Under the pieces are notes generated by a model, which saw only the letters and a list, made by a program, of their open reading frames with translations, did no database searches and was not told the origin of the DNA. From Deltaproteobacteria bacterium (lineage in GTDB: Bacteria; Desulfobacterota_E; Deferrimicrobia; Deferrimicrobiales; Deferrimicrobiaceae), in the NCBI GenBank assembly GCA_023488945.1, contig JAMDBZ010000039.1:1-37727 (forward strand): DNA of 37,727 bases. Reading direction: 5' to 3'. The position numbers were made by a program, and so were the translations under genes. Shown here one piece after another: positions 1-9,457 of this stretch; within the stretch, counting starts at the first letter, position 1, and each line of letters begins with the position of its first letter.

Positions 1-591
1 GACGAAGACGGGCCCGTCGGCTCTGGGGAGCCGCGCGGTGGCGGACTGCAACGGGTGCCACGACCCGCACGGGACGGCGTACCCGTACGACATGCTGAAC
101 GACAACATGGTGTCGACGAACTTCCGCCTGTGCTTCGACTGCCACGACGGGGTGGTGGGTTCGACGAACATCAAGCAGTATTACCCGACGTCGGTGGGCG
201 GGGCCGGGGCGTTCACGGACAACAACCACGGGCACCGGGTCCAGGCGGCGGGGGGGAAGCTGTCGGCGGGTTCTCCGCTGCCGTGCTACGACTGCCACGT
301 GATCCACGGGAGCGCGAACGGGAACACGCAGCTCAAGAGCGACGAGCGGTGGAGCAGCCTGGGGGACACGAAGGCGTCGGCGGCGAACAGCCGGAAGTTC
401 TGCCTGGGGTGCCACGTGACGACGGACAACAAGGACGGCAACGGGACGACGCTTGCGGCGTCGAACACGGCGAACCTGGTCGAGGGGCTGCCGCGGCTGC
501 CGTCGACGGGGAGCAACAAGCTGAAGCTGCCGTCGACGGTCGCCAACCACGCCTCGACGGACGCCACGGGGTGCTTCGCGTGCCACTACTC
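1..591 (+). repeat. Exact 591-bp direct repeat, copy 1 (cut by window edge)
   Basis: Bases 1-591 match 4216-4806 with no mismatch that I can find, at a constant offset of 4215; they diverge at 592 (G) against 4807 (C). It encodes the first five heme motifs of a cytochrome module. Because copy 1 begins at the window edge, the real repeat is probably longer on its left side. Confidence 0.95.
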
Positions 592-3500
592 GTCGGGCTC
601 GGAGTACGCGAGCGCGACGAGCAACAATGCGCACAATCCGGGCCCGGGCGAATCGTCCGGCGGGCAGTCGTGCGGAACCTGCCACTCGGGGATCTACACG
701 GCGATGGACAACGGGAGCACGGCGGGATACCACCACGTTGTGATGAGCGACGCCGCGACATACCCGAACAACGCGACGCCCGGGGGAACCGCGTCGGACC
801 GGACGTGTCTTATGTGCCACGGGGACCACAACCGGTTCAGCCCGCTGGTGACGGCCGGATACCGACGCGCGAACAACCTCCGGAAGGCGATCACGGACCC
901 GGCGCCCGCCGACAACACCGGCCTCATGAGCACGGATTTCGACAACACGCTGGCCGCGGGCGGGATCTGCGTGTCGTGCCACGCCAACGTGCAGACCAAG
1001 AGCGCGGGGAACCTCAAGAACGACGGACTGGCCCCGCAGGCCACGCCGGCCCTCGGGAAGAACGCTTTCGCCTATTCGGTGCACAACTACACGACGGCCC
1101 AGAGCGTCTCGACGTTCTCGGACAGCTCGATCTTCACCGGCAACTGCAGCAAGTGCCACATCGACACGATGACAAAGACCTTCCAGGGTTCGTCCTTGAA
1201 GTTCGGGCTGCACGACTCCGCGGTGGATCACCTGCTGGACAACGCCCTGGCGACGCTCGGGGGCGGCGGCGGGGAGTTCCCGAGCGAGAATTTCTGCTAC
1301 GGGTGCCACAAGGCGACCGGCGACAGCACGTACGGCCGCGCCATGTCGGCGGGCGCCACGGCGGTGCAGTCGCAGTTCGGCCTGGCGTCGCACCACCCGG
1401 TGGCCGTTGCGGACCAGGCCGGCGGGACGAGGGTGGTGGACTGCCTGAACTGCCACAATGTCCACGCCGCGGGGCCCACCGCCGACAACAACGCGGCGGC
1501 GAACCCCGACAACACCTACGCCTATGCCGCCTACGGCACGCTGTCCGGACGGATCGCGTTCTGCCTGGCATGCCACGACGGCGCGCCCCCGGCGCGCCAG
1601 GTGTCGGCGGGCGCCTACGTTCCGGCCGACGTCAAAGTCTCGTCGGCCGTCATGAACAAGAGCACATACGCTTCGAGGGCCCACTGGACCAGCGGCCAGG
1701 GCCAGATGATGATGCAGGTGGCGTGCTTTTCCTGCCACGATCGGCACGGCGGGGCGTTCGGGAAGCTCCTGGACAACACGGTGAAATACCACAGCGGGCC
1801 GGTGGCCCAGCCCAGCTGCACCATCTGCCACTCCTTCACCGCCCCTCCGGCGCCGACGGGGAACAACAACACGGAATGTTTCCGGTGCCACACCTACGCC
1901 GGGACGGGCTACCCCGGCGCGGAGTCGGACAGGACGGCGGCGGACAACGGGTACTTCGCCTTGGCGGGCACCTCGGCCCGGTTCTCCGTCCGGTGGCCGG
2001 GCCAGTCGGTGTACACGGGGGCCGCCTCGCCGCATGGAACGACGACCAAGACCTTTTCCGGCTTCGACGGGGTCACGCGGAACGTCAACGACTGCAAGAC
2101 GTGCCACGACGTCCACGGGACGGCCAACCCGTACAACCAGCTCAAGGGGACCTTCGGGCCGCAGAGCTATCCGCTTTGCTTCACCTGCCACGGCCAGACG
2201 TCGACGGCGACGGACAACATCGCGAGGTTCTACCCCCCCGCCACGGGCGGGACGAACAGCGGCTCGCGGAGCGGGCACCGGGTTTTGAGCGCGACGGCGT
2301 CGCTGGGCCCCTCGCCGATGCTGAAGCAGGGCGACACGGTTCCCTGCTACGACTGCCACATGACCCACGGCAGCGCGAACGGGAACGCCCGCCTGATCAG
2401 CGACCAGCGGTGGTCGGGGATCGCGAGCACGGGGACGGCCGACGCGACGCAGGCGTCGAACACCCGGAAGTTCTGCCTGGGCTGCCACGTGACGAGCGAC
2501 GGGCTGGACGGAAGCGGGGCGGCGGTGTCGTCGACGGACAGCGTGGAGGGGGTCATCCGGAACAACCCCGGCAGCTACCCGAACAAGCTGCGGCTGCCGT
2601 CGACGGTGGCGGAGCACGTTTACCTCGCGAGCCCGACTGCCACCCAGGGGTGCTATACCTGCCACGGGAACGACTACAGCGCGGCGACGTCGGCGAACGT
2701 CCACAACCCGGGCGCCGGCGAATCGTCCGGGGGCACGAACTGCGCGGCGTGCCACTCTTCGATCTACAACGGGATGGCGTCCGGGACGACGAGCTACCAC
2801 CACGTCATGGTCACGGACAACGCGTCGTACCCGACGGCGGCTCCGTCGAGCGCGACGGACCCGAACCGGCGGTGCACGATGTGTCACGCGGACCACAACA
2901 TCTTCCGGAGCGACCTCAACACGCAGAACAGCGCGGGTCGGGGGGCGAACCTGCGGATGCTGATCGGGACGGCGCCGTCGGCGGGGACTCCGGGCGTGGG
3001 CGGGACGGGGAACTACGACAACACGGACTACAACGGGACGTCCGGGGGGCTCTGCCTGTCGTGCCACACGCCTTCGGCGCAGCTTTCGAAGAACCAGACG
3101 AACCAGAAATCCGAGAGCGGCAGCGCGCAGACGCGGATCGTCGTTCCCGCGGTGGCCGGCTTCGGCTCCTCGGCGCACGGCTACGCGGTGAACAGCACGT
3201 TCACGCGGGACGGTTCGGCGTTCCGGGGGAACTGCGTGAAGTGCCACAACAGCGACATCGACAACACGTCGTTCAACAGCCTGGGGTTCGACGTGCACAA
3301 CGGGACGAGCAACCGGTTGCTGTCGCAGTTCGGGCGGACGGCGGCTGCGGACAACCTGCAGCAGGGGTTCTGCTACGGTTGCCACTCGGAGGTGGGTGAC
3401 GTCGCGTCGGGGAGCGGGGGGAAGTCGACGGCGGGTCGGGACTGGTACGGGAGCGCCGGGGCGGCGATGGCGCAGGCGGCGGAGAAGGTGTGGAAGAACT

Positions 3501-6500
3501 TCAACGCGTCGTCGATCCACAGCGCGCACCCGCTGAACGGGAACGGGAGCACGACGGCGTCGGTGGAGTGCGAGAACTGCCACAACCCGCACCTGGTGAC
3601 GGGCAGCGGGGTGTCTCCGAACAGCCGCGTGGTGGCTCCGGACAACACGCTGTCGCTGATGGTGTACGACAACGTGTCGAACCGGACGAACTTCTGCCTG
3701 AAGTGCCACGGCGGGAGCCTGCCTTCGTACACGAACACCTCGAGCGTGCTGGTCCCGTACCCGGTGGTGATGGTGCAGCCGGGGATGAACAAGCTGACGT
3801 ACGGCCCGGGTCCGGGGACGAACCAGGGGCGCGCGCACTGGAACGTGTCGGGGCAGCTGCAGTCGGGCACGATCAAGGGGTGCGGGGACTGCCACGACAA
3901 CCACGGGTCGACGGCGCAGAAGCTTCTGGGGCCGTACGATCCGGCGACGGGGACGAACAGGATCGGCACGACGACGCTCTACGGCACGACGACGCCTTCG
4001 GCCCAGGACAACGCGGCGGTGTGCGGCGCGTGCCACACGAGCGCGGGTCTGGGGTATCCGCCGGCGACGGTGACGCTGGGCTCGATCGACGCGTACGAGG
4101 GGTACCGTGACGGGACGGGGTACTTCAGCCCGACGCCGGGGCCGTCGGTGACGACGGTGCGGTGGCCGGGGTACGGGGTGTGGGACAACGCGAGCGCGAG
4201 CCCGCACCGGGCGTCGACGAAGACGGGCCCGTCGGCTCTGGGGAGCCGCGCGGTGGCGGACTGCAACGGGTGCCACGACCCGCACGGGACGGCGTACCCG
4301 TACGACATGCTGAACGACAACATGGTGTCGACGAACTTCCGCCTGTGCTTCGACTGCCACGACGGGGTGGTGGGTTCGACGAACATCAAGCAGTATTACC
4401 CGACGTCGGTGGGCGGGGCCGGGGCGTTCACGGACAACAACCACGGGCACCGGGTCCAGGCGGCGGGGGGGAAGCTGTCGGCGGGTTCTCCGCTGCCGTG
4501 CTACGACTGCCACGTGATCCACGGGAGCGCGAACGGGAACACGCAGCTCAAGAGCGACGAGCGGTGGAGCAGCCTGGGGGACACGAAGGCGTCGGCGGCG
4601 AACAGCCGGAAGTTCTGCCTGGGGTGCCACGTGACGACGGACAACAAGGACGGCAACGGGACGACGCTTGCGGCGTCGAACACGGCGAACCTGGTCGAGG
4701 GGCTGCCGCGGCTGCCGTCGACGGGGAGCAACAAGCTGAAGCTGCCGTCGACGGTCGCCAACCACGCCTCGACGGACGCCACGGGGTGCTTCGCGTGCCA
4801 CTACTCCGCGACGCCGTACGGGACCGACCCCAACGCCAACAATGCCCACAACCCGGGCGGGGGAGCGGGAGCGTGCGACATCTGCCACGGTCCAGGCGGA
4901 AGCGGCCCGACGGTAGTCTGGCCGGCCGGCAACGCCACAGGGAAGACGACGGCGTACGGGTCGCACCTGAAGGCGCTCAAGACGGATACCCTTTCCGGAA
5001 CGACGGATTGGGCCGTGCAATGCAACAAGTGCCACACCATGCACAGCGGGCCGGTGACGGTTTCCCTGCCGCCGAACCCGTGGACGGATCCTTCCGGGCG
5101 GATCACTTCCCCCAACAACAACATGCAGGCGCGGCTCGGCATCGACTACGCGAGCCACGGGGCGATCCGCCTGGGCGGCACCTCCACCGACAACACGTCG
5201 GAGGCCAGCCTTTGCTGGAGCTGCCACGCGAACGCAGCCAACAACGTGAGCGAATGGGGGCCGGGCAACGCCAATGTCGCCTTGGCCGGCTTCCCCAAAG
5301 TCCAGTTTCCGACCCAGCACGACGCGACGCCGACCACCTTCGACTACGGCTGGATCTGGGACAGCGCGTACGCCATCAAGGTGCAGGACTGGACGGCCGG
5401 CTACTGGAGGGACGAGTACTGGTGGGGTGCCGGAACGGCCGCCGACCCGGGGCTGAAGCGGCGCGTCGTCTCCGTCCACGCGGCGAACTTCGATCCGGCG
5501 GGGCAGTCCTCCAGCGTGGCCGCGAACGTCAGTGCGGACAATACCGTCAACTACACCGCCCCCACGCTGGAGAACAAGTCGTCCATCCGCTGCTCGTACT
5601 GCCACGACGTGCACGACCTGAACAAGGCCCAGGATCCGTTCAACACGGCCCAGAAGGAGACGAAATCGGGGCCGCCTTTCCTGAGGGGGAACTTCACCAG
5701 CAACCCGTACCCGCCGGACATGCCGCCGCGGTCGGGCTACCTCTATCCCACGACGGGTGGCCCCACCCAGGGGACCGGAACGTACGGGAACCGGTTCCGG
5801 GCCAACACCTCGGGGGAGGTCTTCTCCGAGGGGACGCCGCGCCTGTTCGCCTTCACCTACACGACGACCAACGTGAAGGGGGGCTTCTTCATCGACAACA
5901 ACAGCGGGAACCCGGCGACCGGTCTTACCCAATCGTCGGTGTACGGGCTGTGCGCCCTGTGCCATGGCACGGACGTGGACGGGATGGACTTCTACACCGG
6001 CAAGAAGCTTTGGATGGGGACCAACGGGCACAGCAACTCCACCTTGGGGGGGACCGGCTCCAACGCGTCGGAGCTGTTCGACGCCCGCCGCATCGGGATC
6101 GGGTCCACCGCCAACAACAAGTACATGGAAATGCAGGACGGGGTATACAGGCAATACTGGGGTCTCATGGTCGGCTACGGCAGCAACGACCAGGGGGTCG
6201 GGGCGTGGTGGAACATCTTCGGCTCTCCGCAACCGTGCAACTTGAGCGCGGCCAATTGCCCCCCGAAAAACAGCGGATGGTACGGCGGGACGCCGGGAAG
6301 CACGACGAGGGGATCGGGCTACGCCACCTGGTACGGCGGGACCACGCCGCCGAAGCCGGCCCACCAGTTCGCCTGCTCCAAGTGCCACCAGCCGCACGCT
6401 TCCGGCCTGCCCGCGCTGCTCGTGACCAACTGCCTCGACATCGGGCTCGCCAACTGGACGGGGGACAGCGGGAGAGTCGGGCCGAACGCCTCGGGCAACT

Positions 6501-6586
6501 ACTGGACCCGGGGGCCGGGGAACTGCCACCGGAAGAAGGGAACGGAGCGGGGGTGGAACATCCTCGCCCCGATGCAGACCCAGTAA
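2..6586 (+). CDS. Giant modular multiheme c-type cytochrome, 40 CXXCH, 5' partial
   Basis: The frame is open from base 2 to the TAA at 6584-6586, so the true start and signal peptide lie upstream; the GTG at 38 is internal. I count 40 CXXCH motifs, many as doubled-CXXCH units (CxxCHDPHG followed by FCLxCH). They fall into three modules in the same motif order: A from about 44 (15 motifs), B from about 2090 (14; the partner of A's CTICH is missing) and C from about 4259 (11; the first five identical to A, the last six diverged). No membrane segment is visible. Two late cysteines (NCLD, GNCH) are not in a canonical motif. Its size and heme density suggest a secreted or outer-surface electron carrier, as seen in metal-reducing deltaproteobacteria; extracellular location is inferred. 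Alternative: a periplasm-spanning conduit cytochrome. Cytochrome identity is near certain, role less so. Confidence 0.95.
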   Translation, partial: TKTGPSALGSRAVADCNGCHDPHGTAYPYDMLNDNMVSTNFRLCFDCHDGVVGSTNIKQYYPTSVGGAGAFTDNNHGHRVQAAGGKLSAGSPLPCYDCHVIHGSANGNTQLKSDERWSSLGDTKASAANSRKFCLGCHVTTDNKDGNGTTLAASNTANLVEGLPRLPSTGSNKLKLPSTVANHASTDATGCFACHYSSGSEYASATSNNAHNPGPGESSGGQSCGTCHSGIYTAMDNGSTAGYHHVVMSDAATYPNNATPGGTASDRTCLMCHGDHNRFSPLVTAGYRRANNLRKAITDPAPADNTGLMSTDFDNTLAAGGICVSCHANVQTKSAGNLKNDGLAPQATPALGKNAFAYSVHNYTTAQSVSTFSDSSIFTGNCSKCHIDTMTKTFQGSSLKFGLHDSAVDHLLDNALATLGGGGGEFPSENFCYGCHKATGDSTYGRAMSAGATAVQSQFGLASHHPVAVADQAGGTRVVDCLNCHNVHAAGPTADNNAAANPDNTYAYAAYGTLSGRIAFCLACHDGAPPARQVSAGAYVPADVKVSSAVMNKSTYASRAHWTSGQGQMMMQVACFSCHDRHGGAFGKLLDNTVKYHSGPVAQPSCTICHSFTAPPAPTGNNNTECFRCHTYAGTGYPGAESDRTAADNGYFALAGTSARFSVRWPGQSVYTGAASPHGTTTKTFSGFDGVTRNVNDCKTCHDVHGTANPYNQLKGTFGPQSYPLCFTCHGQTSTATDNIARFYPPATGGTNSGSRSGHRVLSATASLGPSPMLKQGDTVPCYDCHMTHGSANGNARLISDQRWSGIASTGTADATQASNTRKFCLGCHVTSDGLDGSGAAVSSTDSVEGVIRNNPGSYPNKLRLPSTVAEHVYLASPTATQGCYTCHGNDYSAATSANVHNPGAGESSGGTNCAACHSSIYNGMASGTTSYHHVMVTDNASYPTAAPSSATDPNRRCTMCHADHNIFRSDLNTQNSAGRGANLRMLIGTAPSAGTPGVGGTGNYDNTDYNGTSGGLCLSCHTPSAQLSKNQTNQKSESGSAQTRIVVPAVAGFGSSAHGYAVNSTFTRDGSAFRGNCVKCHNSDIDNTSFNSLGFDVHNGTSNRLLSQFGRTAAADNLQQGFCYGCHSEVGDVASGSGGKSTAGRDWYGSAGAAMAQAAEKVWKNFNASSIHSAHPLNGNGSTTASVECENCHNPHLVTGSGVSPNSRVVAPDNTLSLMVYDNVSNRTNFCLKCHGGSLPSYTNTSSVLVPYPVVMVQPGMNKLTYGPGPGTNQGRAHWNVSGQLQSGTIKGCGDCHDNHGSTAQKLLGPYDPATGTNRIGTTTLYGTTTPSAQDNAAVCGACHTSAGLGYPPATVTLGSIDAYEGYRDGTGYFSPTPGPSVTTVRWPGYGVWDNASASPHRASTKTGPSALGSRAVADCNGCHDPHGTAYPYDMLNDNMVSTNFRLCFDCHDGVVGSTNIKQYYPTSVGGAGAFTDNNHGHRVQAAGGKLSAGSPLPCYDCHVIHGSANGNTQLKSDERWSSLGDTKASAANSRKFCLGCHVTTDNKDGNGTTLAASNTANLVEGLPRLPSTGSNKLKLPSTVANHASTDATGCFACHYSATPYGTDPNANNAHNPGGGAGACDICHGPGGSGPTVVWPAGNATGKTTAYGSHLKALKTDTLSGTTDWAVQCNKCHTMHSGPVTVSLPPNPWTDPSGRITSPNNNMQARLGIDYASHGAIRLGGTSTDNTSEASLCWSCHANAANNVSEWGPGNANVALAGFPKVQFPTQHDATPTTFDYGWIWDSAYAIKVQDWTAGYWRDEYWWGAGTAADPGLKRRVVSVHAANFDPAGQSSSVAANVSADNTVNYTAPTLENKSSIRCSYCHDVHDLNKAQDPFNTAQKETKSGPPFLRGNFTSNPYPPDMPPRSGYLYPTTGGPTQGTGTYGNRFRANTSGEVFSEGTPRLFAFTYTTTNVKGGFFIDNNSGNPATGLTQSSVYGLCALCHGTDVDGMDFYTGKKLWMGTNGHSNSTLGGTGSNASELFDARRIGIGSTANNKYMEMQDGVYRQYWGLMVGYGSNDQGVGAWWNIFGSPQPCNLSAANCPPKNSGWYGGTPGSTTRGSGYATWYGGTTPPKPAHQFACSKCHQPHASGLPALLVTNCLDIGLANWTGDSGRVGPNASGNYWTRGPGNCHRKKGTERGWNILAPMQTQ
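4216..4806 (+). repeat. Exact 591-bp direct repeat, copy 2
   Basis: Second copy of the block at 1-591, in the same reading frame of the giant cytochrome. Module B at about 2090-2650 encodes a clearly homologous but diverged version of the same stretch. Silent positions are also identical between copies 1 and 2, which points to very recent duplication, gene conversion or an assembly artefact. Confidence 0.95.
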
Positions 6587-6606
6587 GACGTGGCCCCTGT
6601 GGGAGA

Positions 6607-6630
6607 GCCGTGATGCGGATTCATCGCGGC
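6607..6630 (+). terminator. Stem-loop after the giant cytochrome, possible terminator
   Basis: GCCGTGATG (6607-6615) pairs with CATCGCGGC (6622-6630) around a six-base loop; the nine-pair stem has one T-G wobble. It lies 20 bases after the cytochrome stop. No T-run follows, so it may be an RNA 3'-end stabiliser or a factor-dependent terminator rather than a classical intrinsic one. Confidence 0.4.
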
Positions 6631-6679
6631 CGCACGAGATCGGGAACCGGGCAAGACGGCGGCGGGCCGCAACGGGATG

Positions 6680-6708
6680 TAACCACCGGATGAAAAAAGG
6701 TGTATAAA
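6680..6708 (+). promoter_or_regulatory. Weak candidate sigma70 promoter
   Basis: TATAAA at 6703-6708 lies in an unusually AT-rich patch of the 169-base gap before the Ig-like protein gene. The hexamer 17 bases upstream (TAACCA, 6680-6685) matches the -35 consensus at only three positions. The local AT content and gap position are the main support. Confidence 0.3.
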
Positions 6709-6755
6709 CTTATCGGAATCAATAGGGAACGGATGAGGCAAAAGGGCACATAGAG

Positions 6756-9155
6756 ATGAAAAAGCGGATGGTCGCCATCGTCGTTTTTCTCCTTGCGGGG
6801 GCGTGGCTTGGTCCCTCCGCGGCGGATGCGCGCGAACTGGCCCGCGAGGTCTTCGACAATGTCGCGCCTGCTGCGGGGACCGGGATCGTGCCGGGGCGGG
6901 ACGCCAAGGGGAAGGGATGGACCTACGTTTCTCCGGGCTTCGAAGTGGAGAACCCGGCCTCGATGGATCTGCCCGTTTCCTTCGACAATACCGTGCGGCG
7001 CGGGGCCATTTCTTTCGATCTACAGCGGAAGACCGGCGATGTCCCGACGGACTACCGCTCCGTCTTCGCCCTCAAGGATGCCGCGGGGAACAATCTCCTC
7101 CTGTTCCAGTTGACCTGGAGTTCGCCGTTCGATCCCCGGTTTCCCGCTTTCGCCCTGAAAGGAGGCGAGTACTACTCCAACAGCCTCGGGCTCTGGAGTC
7201 CGTGGATCGTGCTGGACCGGGAGGTTGCGCCGGGGCAGTGGATCCACGTCGACCTGACCTGGGACGACGCCGCAAAACTGTACAATCTCTTCATCGATGG
7301 AAGGTCCGTCGACGCGGCCCCGAAATTGCCGGATCCCACGACCGGGCGGAACCTCCCCGACCCGAGGGAAGAGGTCAACCGGGAACTCGCGGCCAGAAAT
7401 CAGCCGCCCATGTTTTTCTCGCGGCCTGTCGGGGACCTGTTGTCCAAGGTCAGGACCATTCGGCTGGGGGTCAATTCCGTCCCGGAAGTTCCGGGGAAAG
7501 GGACATCCCCCCTTTCCAACGCCGTCCTTTCCAATTTCGTCGTTCTTGTCGATGAGCTCCCGAAGGGTCTTGCGTCGTCCCGGATCGTTTCCTTGACCGA
7601 CGACAGTTTCCGGGTCATGGGGATCTCGAAGAAACTGGTGGCGGGCGACAAGGTGAGCGCGGAGCTGGTGGCCGCGCCCGGCGGCAAGGCCTCTTTCGGG
7701 ATGGGGATCGTCAAGGGGGTCCCGATGGCGGAGGTGCCGCCTTCCGAGGGAGGTCCGGGGATCCCCGCCGTGGCTCCGGGGACATACCGGGGGAGCTACA
7801 CGATCAAGCCGGGGGACGACTTTGAGGACGGCCGGATCGTCGGGCACTTCGTCTCCGCGGACAACGTCGTCGCCGAGCCGGTTCTTTCGGCCTCGAATTG
7901 GACGATCGACACGAAGCCGGTGGCGACGTTCGCGATCGACCGGAAGGATCTGCCGGCCGATTCAAGCAGCAAGGCCCGGATCAAGCTGGTGGCGAAGGAT
8001 GCGAACGGGAACGCGGTGAAGGGTCGCCATTTCAAGCTCACGCTTTCGACCACCGACGAGTATACCGGGACGGTGGGAGCGGGGGACTTCGGCCAGAACG
8101 TGGGCGCGACGGTCGAGACGCGGTGGCGCGGCGAGACGGACGCCTGGGGGGAGGTCGAGTTCGACTACACGTCCGGATTCGCGGCCAAGACGGTGATTCT
8201 GACCGCCAAGGACCTCGACTCCGGCGGCGTGTCGGTGGATTACATCACCTCGTTCAAGGAGGCGTCGATCGACATCGCCCTGACGCCGCCCGTGAGCCGG
8301 GCCGCCTTGCGGCGCGGGATGCAATACATCATGAAGGTCGAGGCGTCCCGGACGGAACTGACGGCGGACGGCCGGAGCCGGTCGGTGATCCGCGCCACGC
8401 TGCTCGATCCCAACGGCAAGGCGGTCGCGGGCGACCCGGTGGCGTTCGCTCTGTCTTCGGACAACGGCAAGGTCAACGTGATCACGGGGGTGACGGACGC
8501 CTCGGGCGTGGCGACGGCCGAGTACATCGCGGGGAAGAAGATCGGGATCGTCGTGGTCACCGCCACGGCGACGTTGCGCGGCGCCGCGGCGAGCGTGAGC
8601 ATCACGCTTCTGGCCGACGCCCCGGCGAAGGTGTATCTGAAGGCGCGGCCCGCTTCGCTGCCGGCGGACGGGTTCAGCCGCTCGGACATCGACGTGAAAG
8701 TGACGGACATCAACGACAACCCGAACAAGGACACGAAGGTGGAGTTCCGGATCGCCAAGGGAGGCGGCCGGCTCGATTACCCCGACCGCGTGACGGACAA
8801 TTTCGGGGACGCCTCGAACCGGTACACGGCGGGGACGGTCCCCGGGATCGCGACGGTGGTGGCGACGGTCCGGTCGAAGGTCCCGACGGACGCGGAGCTG
8901 GCGAAGGCGAAGAACGTGCTGTTCGCGCCGTACACGCCGGACGGGGACGAGATCCGCGTGGAGAAGTGGTTGAAGAAGAAGGGAGACTCGTTCGTCCGCG
9001 GCGAGCCGCTGGCGGAATACACCGTGGGGCGGGACAGGACGGTCCGCGTCCTGGCGGCGCCGTACGACGGGACGCTGGGAGACATCTTCGTCGAATATTG
9101 GGACCGGGCGGAGGTGGGCCAGACGCTGGCGATCCTCGTCCCCGTGTCCCCGTAA
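6756..9155 (+). CDS. Exported LamG-like/Ig-like protein with lipoyl-like C-terminal domain
   Basis: 799 residues. A signal peptide (MKKR, hydrophobic stretch, cleavage near SAADA at about residue 25) directs export. Residues about 30-270 look like a LamG/concanavalin-type beta-sandwich. Residues about 385-725 hold three Big_1/invasin-type Ig-like repeats (recurring PADGxSRSxIxxxxxDxNGN pattern). Residues about 730-799 read as a biotinyl/lipoyl hammerhead (VEKWLKKKGDS, GEPLAEY, AAPYDGTLGDI, EVGQTLAIL), but the hairpin has GRDRT where the modifiable lysine (DKA) would be, so modification is unlikely. It follows the giant cytochrome in the same direction, and a role in surface attachment or in organising extracellular cytochrome is my inference. 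Domain calls are by eye; adhesion function is unproven. Confidence 0.75.
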   Translation: MKKRMVAIVVFLLAGAWLGPSAADARELAREVFDNVAPAAGTGIVPGRDAKGKGWTYVSPGFEVENPASMDLPVSFDNTVRRGAISFDLQRKTGDVPTDYRSVFALKDAAGNNLLLFQLTWSSPFDPRFPAFALKGGEYYSNSLGLWSPWIVLDREVAPGQWIHVDLTWDDAAKLYNLFIDGRSVDAAPKLPDPTTGRNLPDPREEVNRELAARNQPPMFFSRPVGDLLSKVRTIRLGVNSVPEVPGKGTSPLSNAVLSNFVVLVDELPKGLASSRIVSLTDDSFRVMGISKKLVAGDKVSAELVAAPGGKASFGMGIVKGVPMAEVPPSEGGPGIPAVAPGTYRGSYTIKPGDDFEDGRIVGHFVSADNVVAEPVLSASNWTIDTKPVATFAIDRKDLPADSSSKARIKLVAKDANGNAVKGRHFKLTLSTTDEYTGTVGAGDFGQNVGATVETRWRGETDAWGEVEFDYTSGFAAKTVILTAKDLDSGGVSVDYITSFKEASIDIALTPPVSRAALRRGMQYIMKVEASRTELTADGRSRSVIRATLLDPNGKAVAGDPVAFALSSDNGKVNVITGVTDASGVATAEYIAGKKIGIVVVTATATLRGAAASVSITLLADAPAKVYLKARPASLPADGFSRSDIDVKVTDINDNPNKDTKVEFRIAKGGGRLDYPDRVTDNFGDASNRYTAGTVPGIATVVATVRSKVPTDAELAKAKNVLFAPYTPDGDEIRVEKWLKKKGDSFVRGEPLAEYTVGRDRTVRVLAAPYDGTLGDIFVEYWDRAEVGQTLAILVPVSP

Positions 9156-9457
9156 AGGCCCGCCGGTCGGCAACGGGAAGGGACGGGCGCATATCTCTAC
9201 CCCGCGAAGCGGGGATCTGGAATCCGGAACCCGTTTGTTCTCCCGATGGTCGTGGAAGGGGTCTTCGACGTATCCGGCTTGCTTTTTCTCAGGTTCGGTC
9301 TGTTCCGGCTCCCTCTTCTGGCGCGGCGCTCGATCCTGCCCGGGTTCGTCCCCGCTGATCGGCTCAATAGTTCTTTCCTGCCGACCGATATTCATTCTAT
9401 AATTTCGTGAATTTTTGTCCGCAGGGGATATCGAGACTGCGCCGCCGTGCCCGTCCC
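9156..9457 (+). other. 302-bp intergenic region with one short hairpin
   Basis: Gap between the Ig-like protein and metalloprotease genes. I see no convincing coding frame. A perfect six-pair hairpin, CCCCGC-GAA-GCGGGG, lies at 9200-9214 without a T-run; it may mark the upstream transcript end. The right part becomes AT-rich and carries a TATAAT box at 9398-9403. No riboswitch consensus was recognised. Confidence 0.5.
9375..9403 (+). promoter_or_regulatory. Candidate sigma70 promoter for the M6 protease gene
   Basis: Perfect -10 box TATAAT at 9398-9403. With a 17-base spacer the -35 position holds TTCCTG (9375-9380), which is weak, so an activator may be needed. Transcription would begin near 9410, about 48 bases before the preferred ATG at 9458; this argues against the GTG at 9407 as the start. 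Confidence 0.5.

Noticed and set aside
55..3399. Long plus-strand overlapping frame (1114 codons) inside the giant cytochrome, and a similar one at 4162-6693
   Set aside because: Shifted-frame shadows caused by the biased ACG/GCG/GGG codon use. They have no family motifs and carry the same internal repeat only because the DNA repeats.
6587..6755. Possible c-di-GMP (GEMM) riboswitch upstream of the Ig-like protein gene
   Set aside because: Such riboswitches are frequent near cytochrome genes in Geobacter-type bacteria, but I could not find the conserved GEMM core sequences here; only a single hairpin is visible.
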